DNA from: Clostridia bacterium
GTDB lineage: Bacteria > Bacillota > TC1 > UBA5767
Length of the DNA: 64,000 nt
Assembly (NCBI GenBank): GCA_016887505.1
Contig: CP069393.1
Location: 682,001 to 746,000 of the forward strand
Direction: 5' to 3'
Position numbers and translations under genes: made by a program. Position 1 is the first letter of the stretch, and each line of letters begins with the position of its first letter. The notes under the pieces were generated by a model that worked only from the letters and a program-made list of their open reading frames with translations, did not search any database and had not been told where the DNA came from. Shown in pieces: positions 33,643 to 42,610 of this stretch.

Positions 33643-34599
33643 TTAATATAGAGAATCAGGGAACTTAGCAATATTTTTGCTTTCACTCATCATTCTCTGA
33701 CGCGTAAGTTCTTCATCTTCTTGTAACTGATGTCTTAACTCTTCTAGTGTATCAAATTTAACTTCATCGCGAATACGCTCTGTAAATGAAATCTGAATGG
33801 TTTTATCATATAAGTCTCCGGAATAGTCCAGTAAGTGTGCCTCAATATTGGTTTCAAAATTATCACCAATTGTCGGCCTTTTCCCTACGTTGATCAGCGC
33901 TCTATGAATAGCATCTTTTTCTTTGACATACCCCATATATACCCCAACTTTGGGAACCAGTAGCTTTTCATTTAGATTGATGTTGGCCGTAGGAAACCCT
34001 ATGCTCCGCCCGATACAGTTGCCTTTCACTACAGTTCCCTCGATAAACGGAAAGTATCCCAGCAAGGTCCCAGCCAAGGCAACATTTCCTTCATTAATCA
34101 TGTCGCGAATTGCGGTAGAGCTAACACTCATTTCCTGGGTTCGAATCTCTTTTTGGATATATAATTCATAACCAAATTTTTCTTTCAAGGCATCCAGCAA
34201 ATAAACATTCCCCATCTGTTTGTCACCAAAATGGTAGTTGTAACCTACACAGATATACTTTGCATTAAACTTTTCCAAAAGAATTTCTTTAATAAACACT
34301 TCTGGCTCCATCGTGGCTGTCGTAATGTTGAACGGTAGGACGATAAGATAATCCACTCCCATGCTTTCTAAAATTGCATCTTTTAGATGATGTGGAAGAA
34401 TCTGTTCTGGTCCTCTTCCAAAAAAGAATTCCTTAGGGTGAGGAGAAAATGTGAGAACTGCAGTTGCGAGTCCTTTTTTCTTACCAACTTCCAAAGCATG
34501 TTCAATCAGCTTTCGATGTGCAATATGTAATCCGTCAAAATTTCCAAGTGAAATGCAAATAGGCTCTTCAATCATAGTCATGCTTTTAATGAGTTTCAA
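33643..34599 (-). CDS. ribF: Bifunctional riboflavin kinase / FAD synthetase
   Basis: 318 residues. N-terminal FMN adenylyltransferase domain (SLGNFDGLHIAHRKLI; YNYHFGDKQMGN; SSTAIRDMI) and C-terminal flavokinase (GRSIGFPTANINL). It makes FMN and FAD. The start is taken as TTG at 34599, which overlaps the truB stop as TTGA, with AAGGTG 8 nt upstream; this gives the usual N-terminus (KLIKS...). The first ATG is six codons later and would also be possible. Confidence 0.94.
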   Translation of the reverse strand: MKLIKSMTMIEEPICISLGNFDGLHIAHRKLIEHALEVGKKKGLATAVLTFSPHPKEFFFGRGPEQILPHHLKDAILESMGVDYLIVLPFNITTATMEPEVFIKEILLEKFNAKYICVGYNYHFGDKQMGNVYLLDALKEKFGYELYIQKEIRTQEMSVSSTAIRDMINEGNVALAGTLLGYFPFIEGTVVKGNCIGRSIGFPTANINLNEKLLVPKVGVYMGYVKEKDAIHRALINVGKRPTIGDNFETNIEAHLLDYSGDLYDKTIQISFTERIRDEVKFDTLEELRHQLQEDEELTRQRMMSESKNIAKFPDSLY

Positions 34600-35519
34600 G
34601 CTATAAACACCTTCTTCATCCTGATAGTAAAGCTTTCGCCTTCTTTTATGCAAACTGCTACGCCAAGTAACGTACCGTCAGGTAAATAAATCATTAGCGG
34701 TTCATCACACTCAACTTCATCCATTTTATGGATTCCCATATCTTTCAATGAAAGGCTATTTCCATGTTTAGCACGCTCCACAGCTTTATCGTTTTGTATC
34801 GTATATTTCTTTCCTGGAACCACATCACCTATGTTCTGTAGAAAAGAATCATCGTTATTCTTTGTCATATCTTCGATTTCTTGGATAGTAAGGGAATCTG
34901 AAATATCGAATATGCCGACTTTTGTTCGTTTCAGGTCACTCATCACACCAATGGTTCCTAAGGCTGCAGCAAGATCTTTACAATAAGTACGGATATACGT
35001 ACCTTTAGAGCAAACTACTTCTATCCCAGCTGTCCAATTTTCTTCATTCCTAACTGGACCATATAACAGTTTATTGTCATAAATACGTATCGTCCTAGTT
35101 GGACGCTCAATTTCTTGACCTTTGCGAGCCAATTTATATAGCTTTTGTCCGTTAATCTTAACAGCCGAATACATGGGCGGAATCTGTTCAATTTGTCCTT
35201 TCATCTTTGAAAGAACACAACGTAAGTTAGCTAATTCATCCGCCTCCACAAGACGCTGTTCTAGAACTCTTCCCTGCATATCTTCCGTATCGGTAGAAAG
35301 TCCAAACGTGATTTCTGCAACATAAGTCTTTTTGACATCTTCCATGTATTGAATCATTTTTGTGGCTTTTCCGACTGCAATCACCAAAACGCCTTCAACT
35401 TCAGGGTCCAAAGTACCGGTATGCCCAATTCTTTTGGTTTTCAGTATACCTCGCAGTTTTGCTACCACATCATGAGAAGTCCAACCCTTTTCCTTTTTTA
35501 GGTTAATGAATCCATGCAT
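34596..35519 (-). CDS. truB: tRNA pseudouridine(55) synthase
   Basis: 307 residues. Catalytic aspartate in GTLDPEVEGVL (near residue 38), and the family segments KKTYVAEITFG, PPMYSAVKINGQKLYKLARKG and GTYIRTYCKDLAAAL; a C-terminal PUA-like domain ends the protein. It makes psi55 in the T-loop of tRNAs. AAGGAG precedes the ATG. The start overlaps nrnA by 22 nt. Confidence 0.95.
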   Translation of the reverse strand: MHGFINLKKEKGWTSHDVVAKLRGILKTKRIGHTGTLDPEVEGVLVIAVGKATKMIQYMEDVKKTYVAEITFGLSTDTEDMQGRVLEQRLVEADELANLRCVLSKMKGQIEQIPPMYSAVKINGQKLYKLARKGQEIERPTRTIRIYDNKLLYGPVRNEENWTAGIEVVCSKGTYIRTYCKDLAAALGTIGVMSDLKRTKVGIFDISDSLTIQEIEDMTKNNDDSFLQNIGDVVPGKKYTIQNDKAVERAKHGNSLSLKDMGIHKMDEVECDEPLMIYLPDGTLLGVAVCIKEGESFTIRMKKVFIA

Positions 35520-36496
35520 TGGTACTCCTTATCTACCTCTTCCTGAACGAGTTTAATAATTCTTTGCTCTTGTTCGTCCAGTTTTCCTTCTACTTTAAAT
35601 CCAGCTGCTCTCTTATGTCCACCACCGCCAAATATTGATGCAATCTTAGTTGCGTCGATACATGATTTCGTTCTAACCGATACTTTAAGTTTACCCATTT
35701 CCATTTCTTTTATAAATAGGGCAACTTCTACACCAGTTACGGTGCGTGGATAATCAACAAAGGACTCCAAATCTCCATTGTTTAATTTGTGTCTTTGAAT
35801 TTCCTCTAAAGATATTTTAATCCAAGAGATACGTCCGTCTTTTGTAATTTTAAGGTCATCCAAAACATCTGACAGAGCTCGAATCCTATTGTACGGTTCA
35901 TTCTCCCATATGCTTGCCCGAATGATATTGATATCTGCTCCATAATCAATAAGAGATGCTGCAATTCTAAGCGTCTCGGAAGAAGTAGATTCATACTTAA
36001 AGGACCCGGTATCCGTAGTAATGCCAGTATATAGCGCATTCGCAATTTGACTATTCCACTGAACCTCCCATTCTGTAAGAATTCTAAAAAGAATCTCACA
36101 ATTTGCAGATGCAGTGTCTTCTACAATATTTAAATCCCCAAAACCAACGTTACTCCTATGATGATCAATATTTATTATCGTATGGATGCGCGGAAATTCT
36201 TTCTTCATATCGTAACCCAAGCGGTTCAAATCACTCGAGTCTAAAACAACAACTACCTCATGTTTCCTATCAGGAATGTGATCTATATCGTAAATCAATT
36301 TTGACGGGTCGCAGAATGTGTAGCGATAAGGAATCTCGTCCAAATTTAAGGCATCTGCCTCAAAACCCAGTTGTTTTAAGGCGAGCGTCATAGCCACAGT
36401 TGAACCGATGCAATCTCCATCGGGATCTCTGTGGCTAGTCACCAATACCTTTTTTCCTTTGAGCATTGAAAGTATTTCACTAGATTTTTTACTCAC
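35498..36496 (-). CDS. nrnA: DHH-family oligoribonuclease / pAp phosphatase (NrnA-like)
   Basis: 332 residues. DHH domain with SHRDPDGDCIGST, VVVLDSSDL and INIDHHRSN, and a DHHA1 domain ending GGGGHKRAAGF. NrnA degrades nanoRNAs and removes the 3' phosphate of pAp. The start is GTG 36496 (SKKSSEIL), 6 nt after GGTG, overlapping rbfA by 8 nt. A longer open frame runs into rbfA without a site. The rbfA–nrnA–truB order is typical of Clostridia. Confidence 0.92.
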   Translation of the reverse strand: MSKKSSEILSMLKGKKVLVTSHRDPDGDCIGSTVAMTLALKQLGFEADALNLDEIPYRYTFCDPSKLIYDIDHIPDRKHEVVVVLDSSDLNRLGYDMKKEFPRIHTIINIDHHRSNVGFGDLNIVEDTASANCEILFRILTEWEVQWNSQIANALYTGITTDTGSFKYESTSSETLRIAASLIDYGADINIIRASIWENEPYNRIRALSDVLDDLKITKDGRISWIKISLEEIQRHKLNNGDLESFVDYPRTVTGVEVALFIKEMEMGKLKVSVRTKSCIDATKIASIFGGGGHKRAAGFKVEGKLDEQEQRIIKLVQEEVDKEYQCMDSLT

Positions 36497-36845
36497 TAGC
36501 TTCACCTTGCTTGATTTTCTCCAGCAAAGCGTCAATATGTGTACCTTGTTCAATGGAGTGATCATATAAAAAATGAATCTCTGGCACATGTCTTAGCTTT
36601 ATGCGTTGGCTAATTTCGCGCCGAATGTAACCCTTCGCACTTTCTAGAGCAGCTACAGTCTCATCGATGGTGTTTTGTTCACCCATAACGCTAAAATAAA
36701 TTTTAGCTACACTTAAGTCTCCAGACAAATCCACACTGGTGATGGTTACGAATCCCACGCGGGGATCCTTCACGTTATCACGAATAATCTTGGCTACTTC
36801 TTTCTTTATTTCCTCAGATACTCTTCTTGCTCTTTGTTTGCTCAT
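36489..36845 (-). CDS. rbfA: Ribosome-binding factor A
   Basis: 118 residues, KH-type fold protein for late 30S maturation and cold adaptation. Family features: RVSEEIKKEVAKIIRDNVKDPRVG (two adjoining segments) and RHVPEIHFLYDHSIEQG. AGGAAG precedes the ATG. Downstream of infB by 18 nt. Confidence 0.96.
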   Translation of the reverse strand: MSKQRARRVSEEIKKEVAKIIRDNVKDPRVGFVTITSVDLSGDLSVAKIYFSVMGEQNTIDETVAALESAKGYIRREISQRIKLRHVPEIHFLYDHSIEQGTHIDALLEKIKQGEASE

Positions 36846-36863
36846 TTCATCACTTCCTAATTT

Positions 36864-39203
36864 TTAAAGTTCGCGGGCAATTTTCTCAAAGGTATAAGCC
36901 TCAATAATATCGCCCTCTTTCATATCATTGAATTTCTCAAATCCTATGCCACATTCAAATCCGCTGGCTACTTCCTTCGCATCGTCTTTAAATCGTTTTA
37001 AGGAAGAAAGTTTTCCATCAAATACAATTACGCCGCCACGGACTATCCGCACATTAGCAGAATTGGTAATCTTCCCACTAGTTACGTAGCAACCAGCAAT
37101 CGTTCCAGCTTTTGGCACCTTGAAAGTATTTCTCACTTCGGCAACACCTAGCTCTACTTCACGAATTTCTGGTTCCAACAGGCCAGACATAGCAGCTCTA
37201 ACATCATCAATCGCTTCATAGATGATACGGTAAAGCTTGATGTCTACTTCTTCTTGTGCTGCTACTTTTTTAGCATTGCTATCCGGTCTTACATTGAAAC
37301 CGATGATGATGGCATTTGATGCAGAAGCTAGTATAACGTCAGTTTCAGTAATGGCGCCAACTCCGCTATGAATAATACCCACTTTTACTTCATCCGTATT
37401 CAGGTTCAACAATGACTGTGATAATGCTTCCACACTACCTTGCACATCGCCCTTGATGATTAATGAGAGTTCTTTCTTTTGGCCTTCTTCAAAGTTTTTG
37501 AATAAATCCTCTAAAGTTACTTTACGGCTTTTAGAAACAGTTTCTTCTTTTTCAACTATGCAACGTTGCTCAACGATATCACGTGCATATTTTTCATTAT
37601 CTACAGATTGGAAAATATCTCCAGCCTTTGGTACGGAACTAAGTCCTAACACTTCAACCGGAGTTGCAGGGGGCGCAGTGGTAATACTTTCCCCACTCTC
37701 ATCGTTCATCGCCCTAACCTTACCAACACACTGTCCAGTTACAACTACATCGCCGACATTTAATGTGCCTTGCTTAACGAGCAAAGTAGCTACAGGGCCT
37801 CTGCCCTTATCCAACTCAGCTTCAATTACGAAGCCATCAGCATGGCGTTCTGGATTGGCTTTTAATTCCAATATTTCAGATACTAACAGAATCATTTCCA
37901 GTAAATTATCCAGACCTTCTTTGGTTACTGCAGATACTTTACAGAATATGGTATCACCGCCCCAATCTTCTGGAACCAATTCATATTCGGTTAGTTGTTG
38001 CATAACACGATCAGGATTTGCACCTTCTTTGTCCATCTTATTCACAGCTACTATGATGGGCACACCAGCTGCTTTTGAATGCGCAATAGCCTCAATCGTT
38101 TGTGGCATAACACCATCATCAGCTGCTACTACTAAAATCGCGATATCTGTTATTTGCGCACCCCTGGCACGCATAGAGGTAAAGGCAGCATGTCCAGGCG
38201 TATCAATAAATGTCATTTTCTCGCCGTTTTTCTCTACCTGGTAAGCACCAATATGCTGCGTTATTCCACCAGCTTCACCTTCTGTAACTTTGGTTGCACG
38301 GATGGCATCCAAAAGGGAGGTTTTACCATGGTCAACGTGACCCATAACTGTAATAATTGGTGGACGTCTCTTCAAATCTTTAGCATCGTCTACTTCAGTA
38401 ATTTCAATCTCAGTTACTCTCTTATTCGTTTTGAATTCAGCCTTGATTTTAAATTCATCCAATACCAAAACCGCCGTATCAAAATCGATGCTTTCATTAA
38501 TTGTCGCCATAACACCTAGCTTCATTAATTTTGAAATCACTTCACCGGCCGTTTTCCGAATTTTCATAGCCAGATCCTTAATCGTGATTTCCTCACCAAT
38601 CGTAACTTCCGTGATTAATGCAGGTGGTTGTTTCGGACCTTTTGATTTTTTCTTTCTAGTTTTTTGATAGCTTCTACGCTCACTTAAAGAAAGATTTCTG
38701 TCGATTTTTTCTTTCTTAATCTTTTTCTGGCGTCGTTCTTCATCTGAATTATATATTTTCTTTTTAGGTGGAGCCTGTTTTAATTTTTTGCTTGGTTTTA
38801 TCTCGAATGCTGGTTTTTCATCAGGGATATCAGCTTTTCTTGGTGGTCTACTATCCCTAGAGCGATCTTGTCGTGGCTGTGGACGTCTATCCGTTGCAGG
38901 TCTCGCCGCTGGTTTTCTTTTGGTCGCGTCTTCAGACTTTTTCTTTTCTTCTGCTTCGCGCCTAGCTGCTTCTCTTTTTTCTGCATCCTTACGTTCTTTT
39001 ACAGCTCTCTTACGTTCATTCTCTTTTTGTTCCAATCTTTTAAATGCTTCCGCAATAAAAGCTCTAACCTTTTTCTCGTCATCTGGAGCTAAAGTACTCA
39101 TATGATTTTTAGCTTCAATTCCAAGTTTGTTTACCACCCATAGCATTTCTTGATTTGTTGTCTTTAGCTCTTTCGCCAATTCATAAAGTCTTTTCTTACC
39201 CAT
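36864..39203 (-). CDS. infB: Translation initiation factor IF-2
   Basis: 779 residues. N-terminal IF2N motif ([16 protein letters not shown]), a ~150-residue Lys/Arg/Glu/Pro-rich linker, then the GTPase core with G1 [12 protein letters not shown]3 DTPGHAAF and G4 NKMD, followed by domains II-IV ([15 protein letters not shown]). It brings initiator tRNA to the 30S subunit. GGAGG is 7 nt before the ATG. Only one clear IF2N repeat is seen at the N-terminus. Confidence 0.97.
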   Translation of the reverse strand: MGKKRLYELAKELKTTNQEMLWVVNKLGIEAKNHMSTLAPDDEKKVRAFIAEAFKRLEQKENERKRAVKERKDAEKREAARREAEEKKKSEDATKRKPAARPATDRRPQPRQDRSRDSRPPRKADIPDEKPAFEIKPSKKLKQAPPKKKIYNSDEERRQKKIKKEKIDRNLSLSERRSYQKTRKKKSKGPKQPPALITEVTIGEEITIKDLAMKIRKTAGEVISKLMKLGVMATINESIDFDTAVLVLDEFKIKAEFKTNKRVTEIEITEVDDAKDLKRRPPIITVMGHVDHGKTSLLDAIRATKVTEGEAGGITQHIGAYQVEKNGEKMTFIDTPGHAAFTSMRARGAQITDIAILVVAADDGVMPQTIEAIAHSKAAGVPIIVAVNKMDKEGANPDRVMQQLTEYELVPEDWGGDTIFCKVSAVTKEGLDNLLEMILLVSEILELKANPERHADGFVIEAELDKGRGPVATLLVKQGTLNVGDVVVTGQCVGKVRAMNDESGESITTAPPATPVEVLGLSSVPKAGDIFQSVDNEKYARDIVEQRCIVEKEETVSKSRKVTLEDLFKNFEEGQKKELSLIIKGDVQGSVEALSQSLLNLNTDEVKVGIIHSGVGAITETDVILASASNAIIIGFNVRPDSNAKKVAAQEEVDIKLYRIIYEAIDDVRAAMSGLLEPEIREVELGVAEVRNTFKVPKAGTIAGCYVTSGKITNSANVRIVRGGVIVFDGKLSSLKRFKDDAKEVASGFECGIGFEKFNDMKEGDIIEAYTFEKIAREL

Positions 39204-39217
39204 ACACTATACCTCCG

Positions 39218-39520
39218 TTACTTCTCATCCATTGACCCTATCATGGATTTCTCAATGCTTCTTGCAAACTGTGAGTCTTTGATTCCAATCACCGTACGAG
39301 GTGATTTACCGATGGCTATTCCTAACTCATAGCGGTCTCCGGTCTGATAACATCTATTTCCAAATTGCTTCTTAAAGTATCCTGCTGTCTCATTACTGCA
39401 ATCTTTGCTGAGGATCACCAGCTTGATGGATTTCAGATGTGCGCGACAGGTATTATCACCGGATACTAAGTTTCCTGATTTTGCAGCAAACCCTAAAAGG
39501 GTTCTAGTTTCTTCATTCAT
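39218..39520 (-). CDS. ylxQ: L7Ae-like RNA-binding protein, YlxQ family
   Basis: 100 residues of the L7Ae/L30e fold (LLGFAAKSGNLVSGDNTC, LVILSKDCSNET, ELGIAIGKSPRTVIGI). The family binds kink-turn RNAs; YlxQ itself has no firmly assigned target. It overlaps ylxR by 8 nt and precedes infB by 14 nt, the standard operon position. Confidence 0.92.
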   Translation of the reverse strand: MNEETRTLLGFAAKSGNLVSGDNTCRAHLKSIKLVILSKDCSNETAGYFKKQFGNRCYQTGDRYELGIAIGKSPRTVIGIKDSQFARSIEKSMIGSMDEK

Positions 39521-39782
39521 GTTTCAAAACCTGGTTGTTCAACTCTACAATCAGATCATCACTTAGTTCCATTTCCAATGCTCTGGACAGATTTTTATTC
39601 TTAATGGCCTTGTGTAAGCATTCTTCTTTCTTACATAAGTAAGCCCCTCTGCCGGGTGCCTTGCCTTTTGGGTCTATCTTAATTTCCATATCTGGTGTGC
39701 GAACAATTCGCAGCAAATCTTTCTTTTCTTTCTTTTCCCTGCAACCCACACAACTACGCATTGGTATTTTATTATTCCTCAT
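39513..39782 (-). CDS. ylxR: YlxR (RnpM) RNA-binding protein
   Basis: 89 residues with the family motif RSCVGCREKKEKKDLLRIVR and GRGAYLC. YlxR has been reported to bind the RNase P RNA and modulate its activity (RnpM) and to influence transcription. It overlaps nusA by 11 nt and ylxQ by 8 nt. Confidence 0.92.
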   Translation of the reverse strand: MRNNKIPMRSCVGCREKKEKKDLLRIVRTPDMEIKIDPKGKAPGRGAYLCKKEECLHKAIKNKNLSRALEMELSDDLIVELNNQVLKHE

Positions 39783-40989
39783 CCGTTTGGATCACTTCCT
39801 CTTCCACTGCTTCTTTCAATATTTCTTCTTCTAATACTTCTTCTGTTTCTTCTGGCGTTTCTTCATCTTCATCTGCCATTATTGCAGCTAGCCGAAGTGT
39901 GAAATCAGATCCCTCAATCCGAAATGCCTCCTCGCCGCCATGTTCCTCAATATATTGCTCCATCTGAGTTTCGCTTTTAATATCAATTTTCCAACCAGTC
40001 AATTTTGCCGCTAGTCGTACATTTTGTCCTTCCTTGCCGATGGCTAGTGAAAGTTGATTATCTGGTACAACAACTCTTGCTGCATTCGTACCTTCTTCTA
40101 AAAAGATCTCTACAACTTTTGAAGGCGATAAAGCATTGGCTACAAAAAGGCGTGGATCCTCATTCCAATTGATAATATCAATTTTTTCCCCAGAAAGTTC
40201 ATCTACGACCCTTTGGACACGCGAGCCTTTTGGTCCTACACAGGAGCCAACAGCATCAACATTGTCGTTTTCAGAATAAACTGCAATTTTACTTCTTGCA
40301 CCTGGTTCTCTTGAAACGCTCTTAATTTCCACAGTTCCATCATGAATTTCAGGAACTTCCAATTCGAACAATCTCTTAATCAGACCAGGATGCGTTCTAG
40401 AAATAATTATTTGTGGACCCTTATTGGTCTTTTTAACTTCCACAATATATATTTTGATTCGATCGCCCGTATTGTAGCGTTCCTTGCTAATTTGCTCCGC
40501 TACTGGCAACATTCCTTCCGTCTTTCCAAAATCAATAAAAATGTTACCGTTTTCAATACGCTGTACTACACCAGTAATAATATCACTAGTACGGTTGCTG
40601 AATTCTTCATAAATGATATTTCTTTCCGCTTCGCGGATTCGTTGTACAACAACCTGTTTCGCAGTTTGAGCTGCAATACGACCAAAGTCGCGAGGTGTTA
40701 CTTCTTCCTCAATCACATCGCCTACTTCGTATTCGATATCAATTTTTTTAGCATCCTCAAGTGAGATTTCCATCCGCTCATCATTGACTTCTTCAACAAT
40801 GTTGGTTTGAGCAAAGACTTGAATATCACCAAGTTCCCTATCAATTACTACTCGAACGCTTTGAGGTGTACTAAAATTCTTTTTATAAGCTGAAATCAAT
40901 GCTGCTTCCAATGCTTCTAAAAGAATGTCTATCGATATGCCTTTTTCCTTCTCAATTTCTTTTAAAGCTGAGATAAATTCCTTATTCAT
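39772..40989 (-). CDS. nusA: Transcription termination/antitermination protein NusA
   Basis: About 405 residues: N-terminal RNA-polymerase-binding domain (1-125), S1 domain (VQRIENGNIFIDFGKTEG), KH1 and KH2 (VGSCVGPKGSRVQRVVDEL; LAIGKEGQNVRLAAKLTGW) and an acidic tail. It lacks the extra C-terminal AR repeats of E. coli, as usual in Firmicutes. ATG at 40989 has GGAGGAG 6-8 nt upstream; a TTG five codons earlier overlaps that site and is rejected. Confidence 0.96.
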   Translation of the reverse strand: MNKEFISALKEIEKEKGISIDILLEALEAALISAYKKNFSTPQSVRVVIDRELGDIQVFAQTNIVEEVNDERMEISLEDAKKIDIEYEVGDVIEEEVTPRDFGRIAAQTAKQVVVQRIREAERNIIYEEFSNRTSDIITGVVQRIENGNIFIDFGKTEGMLPVAEQISKERYNTGDRIKIYIVEVKKTNKGPQIIISRTHPGLIKRLFELEVPEIHDGTVEIKSVSREPGARSKIAVYSENDNVDAVGSCVGPKGSRVQRVVDELSGEKIDIINWNEDPRLFVANALSPSKVVEIFLEEGTNAARVVVPDNQLSLAIGKEGQNVRLAAKLTGWKIDIKSETQMEQYIEEHGGEEAFRIEGSDFTLRLAAIMADEDEETPEETEEVLEEEILKEAVEEEVIQTDEE

Positions 40990-41007
40990 TTTGTTCTCCT
41001 CCAAAAT

Positions 41008-41472
41008 TTAAAACTGTACTGCCAACCGCGCAGAACTGATCATCTCACGCTTTAATTGCCTTGATGATCCATTTATATCAAGCATTATACTATCGTCATT
41101 AAACGATTCTAAAATTCCTTCGAATTCCTTTTTACCGTCAATTTTCTCATAAAGTTTTATATGGATAAGCGAACCTATCGCTTCTTCATAATCCCGTTTC
41201 TTCCGCAAAGGAGCTTCAATGCCAGGTGAAGAGACTTCTAGAATATAGCCTTCGTTTGAAGGTTTATACTCCTCATCTAAGATAGGGTCAAGATAGCGCG
41301 AGACAAGCTCACAGTCATCAATAGAGATTCCTTGCTCAGAAGAGATGAAAAACCTAAGGAACCATTCTGCCCCTTCTTTCTTCCATTCCACGTACCGCAA
41401 GTCATAACCTAACTTTGCAATCTCTTTTTCAAATCTTTCTTCCATTTTTTGCTGGATGTCTTTCGCACTCAT
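41008..41472 (-). CDS. rimP: Ribosome maturation factor RimP
   Basis: 154 residues, two-domain RimP needed for 30S assembly. The conserved stretches GYDLRYVEWKKEGAEWFLRFFI, DCELVSRYLDPILDEE and YILEVSSPGIEAPLRKKRDYE are present. GGGAGG is 7 nt before the ATG. First gene of the nusA–infB operon, directly after a terminator-like hairpin in the leader. Confidence 0.94.
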   Translation of the reverse strand: MSAKDIQQKMEERFEKEIAKLGYDLRYVEWKKEGAEWFLRFFISSEQGISIDDCELVSRYLDPILDEEYKPSNEGYILEVSSPGIEAPLRKKRDYEEAIGSLIHIKLYEKIDGKKEFEGILESFNDDSIMLDINGSSRQLKREMISSARLAVQF

Positions 41473-41497
41473 CCGACTACCTCCCGTAGATAATATA

Positions 41498-41523
41498 AAA
41501 AGTGGGCTATGAGCCCACTTTTA
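41498..41523 (-). terminator. Intrinsic terminator in the leader of the rimP–nusA–infB operon (attenuator candidate)
   Basis: 11-bp stem AAAAGTGGGCT / AGCCCACTTTT with ATG loop; the minus strand ends in five T. It lies between a consensus promoter (41547-41575) and rimP (start 41472), so all transcripts from that promoter must pass it. Confidence 0.82.
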
Positions 41524-41546
41524 CTGTCGTCAATTCATTTCTATTA

Positions 41547-41575
41547 ATTATAATGCATAGTTGTAACTTTTACAA
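41547..41575 (-). promoter_or_regulatory. Promoter of the rimP–nusA–infB operon
   Basis: Minus strand TTGTAA at 41570-41575, a 17-nt spacer, perfect TATAAT at 41547-41552. The predicted start is about 17 nt before the hairpin at 41523. Confidence 0.82.
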
Positions 41576-41660
41576 GAGTTTTCGGTCCAATTGTCATAAA
41601 TATGATTTATACCCAAAATTCTACTGAAAAAGCGATCTTACACCGATAGCAAACTTTCAT

Positions 41661-41691
41661 CAAGATGCCTTGTGATAGCGCTTGCATCTTG
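41661..41691. repeat. Inverted repeat after the FTR–rubredoxin gene
   Basis: Perfect 8-bp arms CAAGATGC / GCATCTTG separated by 15 bp, starting 1 nt after the stop codon. No T-run follows closely, so it is more likely an RNA-stability hairpin than a terminator. Confidence 0.45.
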
Positions 41692-42174
41692 TTAGATGAA
41701 TCGTTCAAAACGTTCTTGATCAACACCACATATTGGGCAACGTTTGGGGGGCTGATCCTTTGCCATAAGATATCCACAAACCTTGCATCGATACACTGGA
41801 TAAGCAAGTCCTTGATCGGATAGTTTTGCATCAACCAGATTTGACACAGCTTTTTTCCGTCGTCTTTCCGGTATTGAACGGACACTTTTGGTCCCAGCAA
41901 ATACTTCTTCGTCTACATACAAGGCACAATAGCAGGCACCATACTCTGCCAAATCATCATCCCGATAATCACAGGGACAGATAAGGTCCATATCGTCTTC
42001 CTTTTTCCCAACTGAAAGGCGACAGGGGCAGGATTGGTATCCATAACGATCTTGGTTTTCCAATAATCCCTTTAAGAGCATGTTTACAAATTCCCGGTCT
42101 GGGTTTAAATAATATCCCTTACCAGCAATTTCATTTTCAATTTGCTGATACAGTTTTTCAATCCGTTTTTCCAT
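41692..42174 (-). CDS. Ferredoxin-thioredoxin reductase catalytic domain fused to a rubredoxin-like domain
   Basis: 160 residues. The N-terminal ~95 match the catalytic (beta) chain of ferredoxin:thioredoxin reductase, with CPC (C49, C51), CPC (C66, C68) and CYC (C81, C83), the ligand and disulfide cysteines of its [4Fe-4S] site. A rubredoxin-like knuckle follows: CKVC (C130, C133) and CPIC (C146, C149). The ATG at 42174 with AAGGGG upstream starts at MEKRIEKLY. It lies 1 nt after a glutaredoxin-like gene, pointing to a ferredoxin- or rubredoxin-linked disulfide reductase. The plant-type variable subunit is absent, as in other anaerobes. Confidence 0.88.
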   Translation of the reverse strand: MEKRIEKLYQQIENEIAGKGYYLNPDREFVNMLLKGLLENQDRYGYQSCPCRLSVGKKEDDMDLICPCDYRDDDLAEYGACYCALYVDEEVFAGTKSVRSIPERRRKKAVSNLVDAKLSDQGLAYPVYRCKVCGYLMAKDQPPKRCPICGVDQERFERFI

Positions 42175-42175
42175 C

Positions 42176-42457
42176 CTATTTCCCCTTGATGATTTCTTCA
42201 ATTTTTTCTGGTTTATAACCTTGAATCGAATCTTTACCATCAATAACTAGCAATGGAAAAGCCTGCTCACTTACATATGATACCATTTCTTCTAATGCTT
42301 TTTCTTGGTCTGAAGAATCCAAATTATCTACAAAAACATAGTCATAGGCAACACCATGTTCGTTAAGAAGATCCTTAGTTTTTTTGCACCAGCCACAAGT
42401 AGACAATGCGTAAAGCTGTAACGTTACCCCTTCATTTCCATCTACATGAATCCACAT
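42176..42457 (-). CDS. Glutaredoxin-like protein
   Basis: 93 residues, thioredoxin fold with CGWC active site (C21, C24) after LQLYALST, a glutaredoxin/NrdH-like pattern. The cis-Pro region is AFPLLVIDG and the end is YKPEKIEEIIKGK. The ATG at 42457 has AAAGGAG 7 nt upstream; the ATG six codons before overlaps this site. The adjacent FTR-like gene is the obvious candidate to reduce it. Confidence 0.88.
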   Translation of the reverse strand: MWIHVDGNEGVTLQLYALSTCGWCKKTKDLLNEHGVAYDYVFVDNLDSSDQEKALEEMVSYVSEQAFPLLVIDGKDSIQGYKPEKIEEIIKGK

Positions 42458-42483
42458 ATGTTTTCTCCTTTTCATTTATTAAT

Positions 42484-42513
42484 AGTATATCCTATTGAAA
42501 CATTTTTATACAA
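42484..42513 (-). promoter_or_regulatory. Promoter of the glutaredoxin–FTR operon
   Basis: Minus strand TTGTAT at 42508-42513, an 18-nt spacer, TATACT at 42484-42489, about 27 nt before the start codon. Confidence 0.72.
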
Positions 42514-42610
42514 ATTAAAAAGTACCTTATCACTATTCTCTCGTTTGATGAATGACATCCAGCAAGAATTATTTAGATACATAGTTCTGTGATGGCTCAC
42601 TTATGCAAGT

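Noticed and set aside
37453-38244. 263-codon plus-strand open frame
   Set aside because: It is exactly antisense to infB, has no ribosome site or recognisable domain, and infB is unmistakable.
38788-39105. Plus-strand Ser/Leu-rich open frame of 105 codons
   Set aside because: Shadow of the Lys/Glu-rich linker of IF-2 in the opposite strand.
41607-41900. 97-codon minus-strand frame ending in MKVCYRCKIAFSV
   Set aside because: It overlaps the FTR–rubredoxin gene in another frame; the short CxxC end has no ribosome site and lies upstream of the nusA operon promoter.
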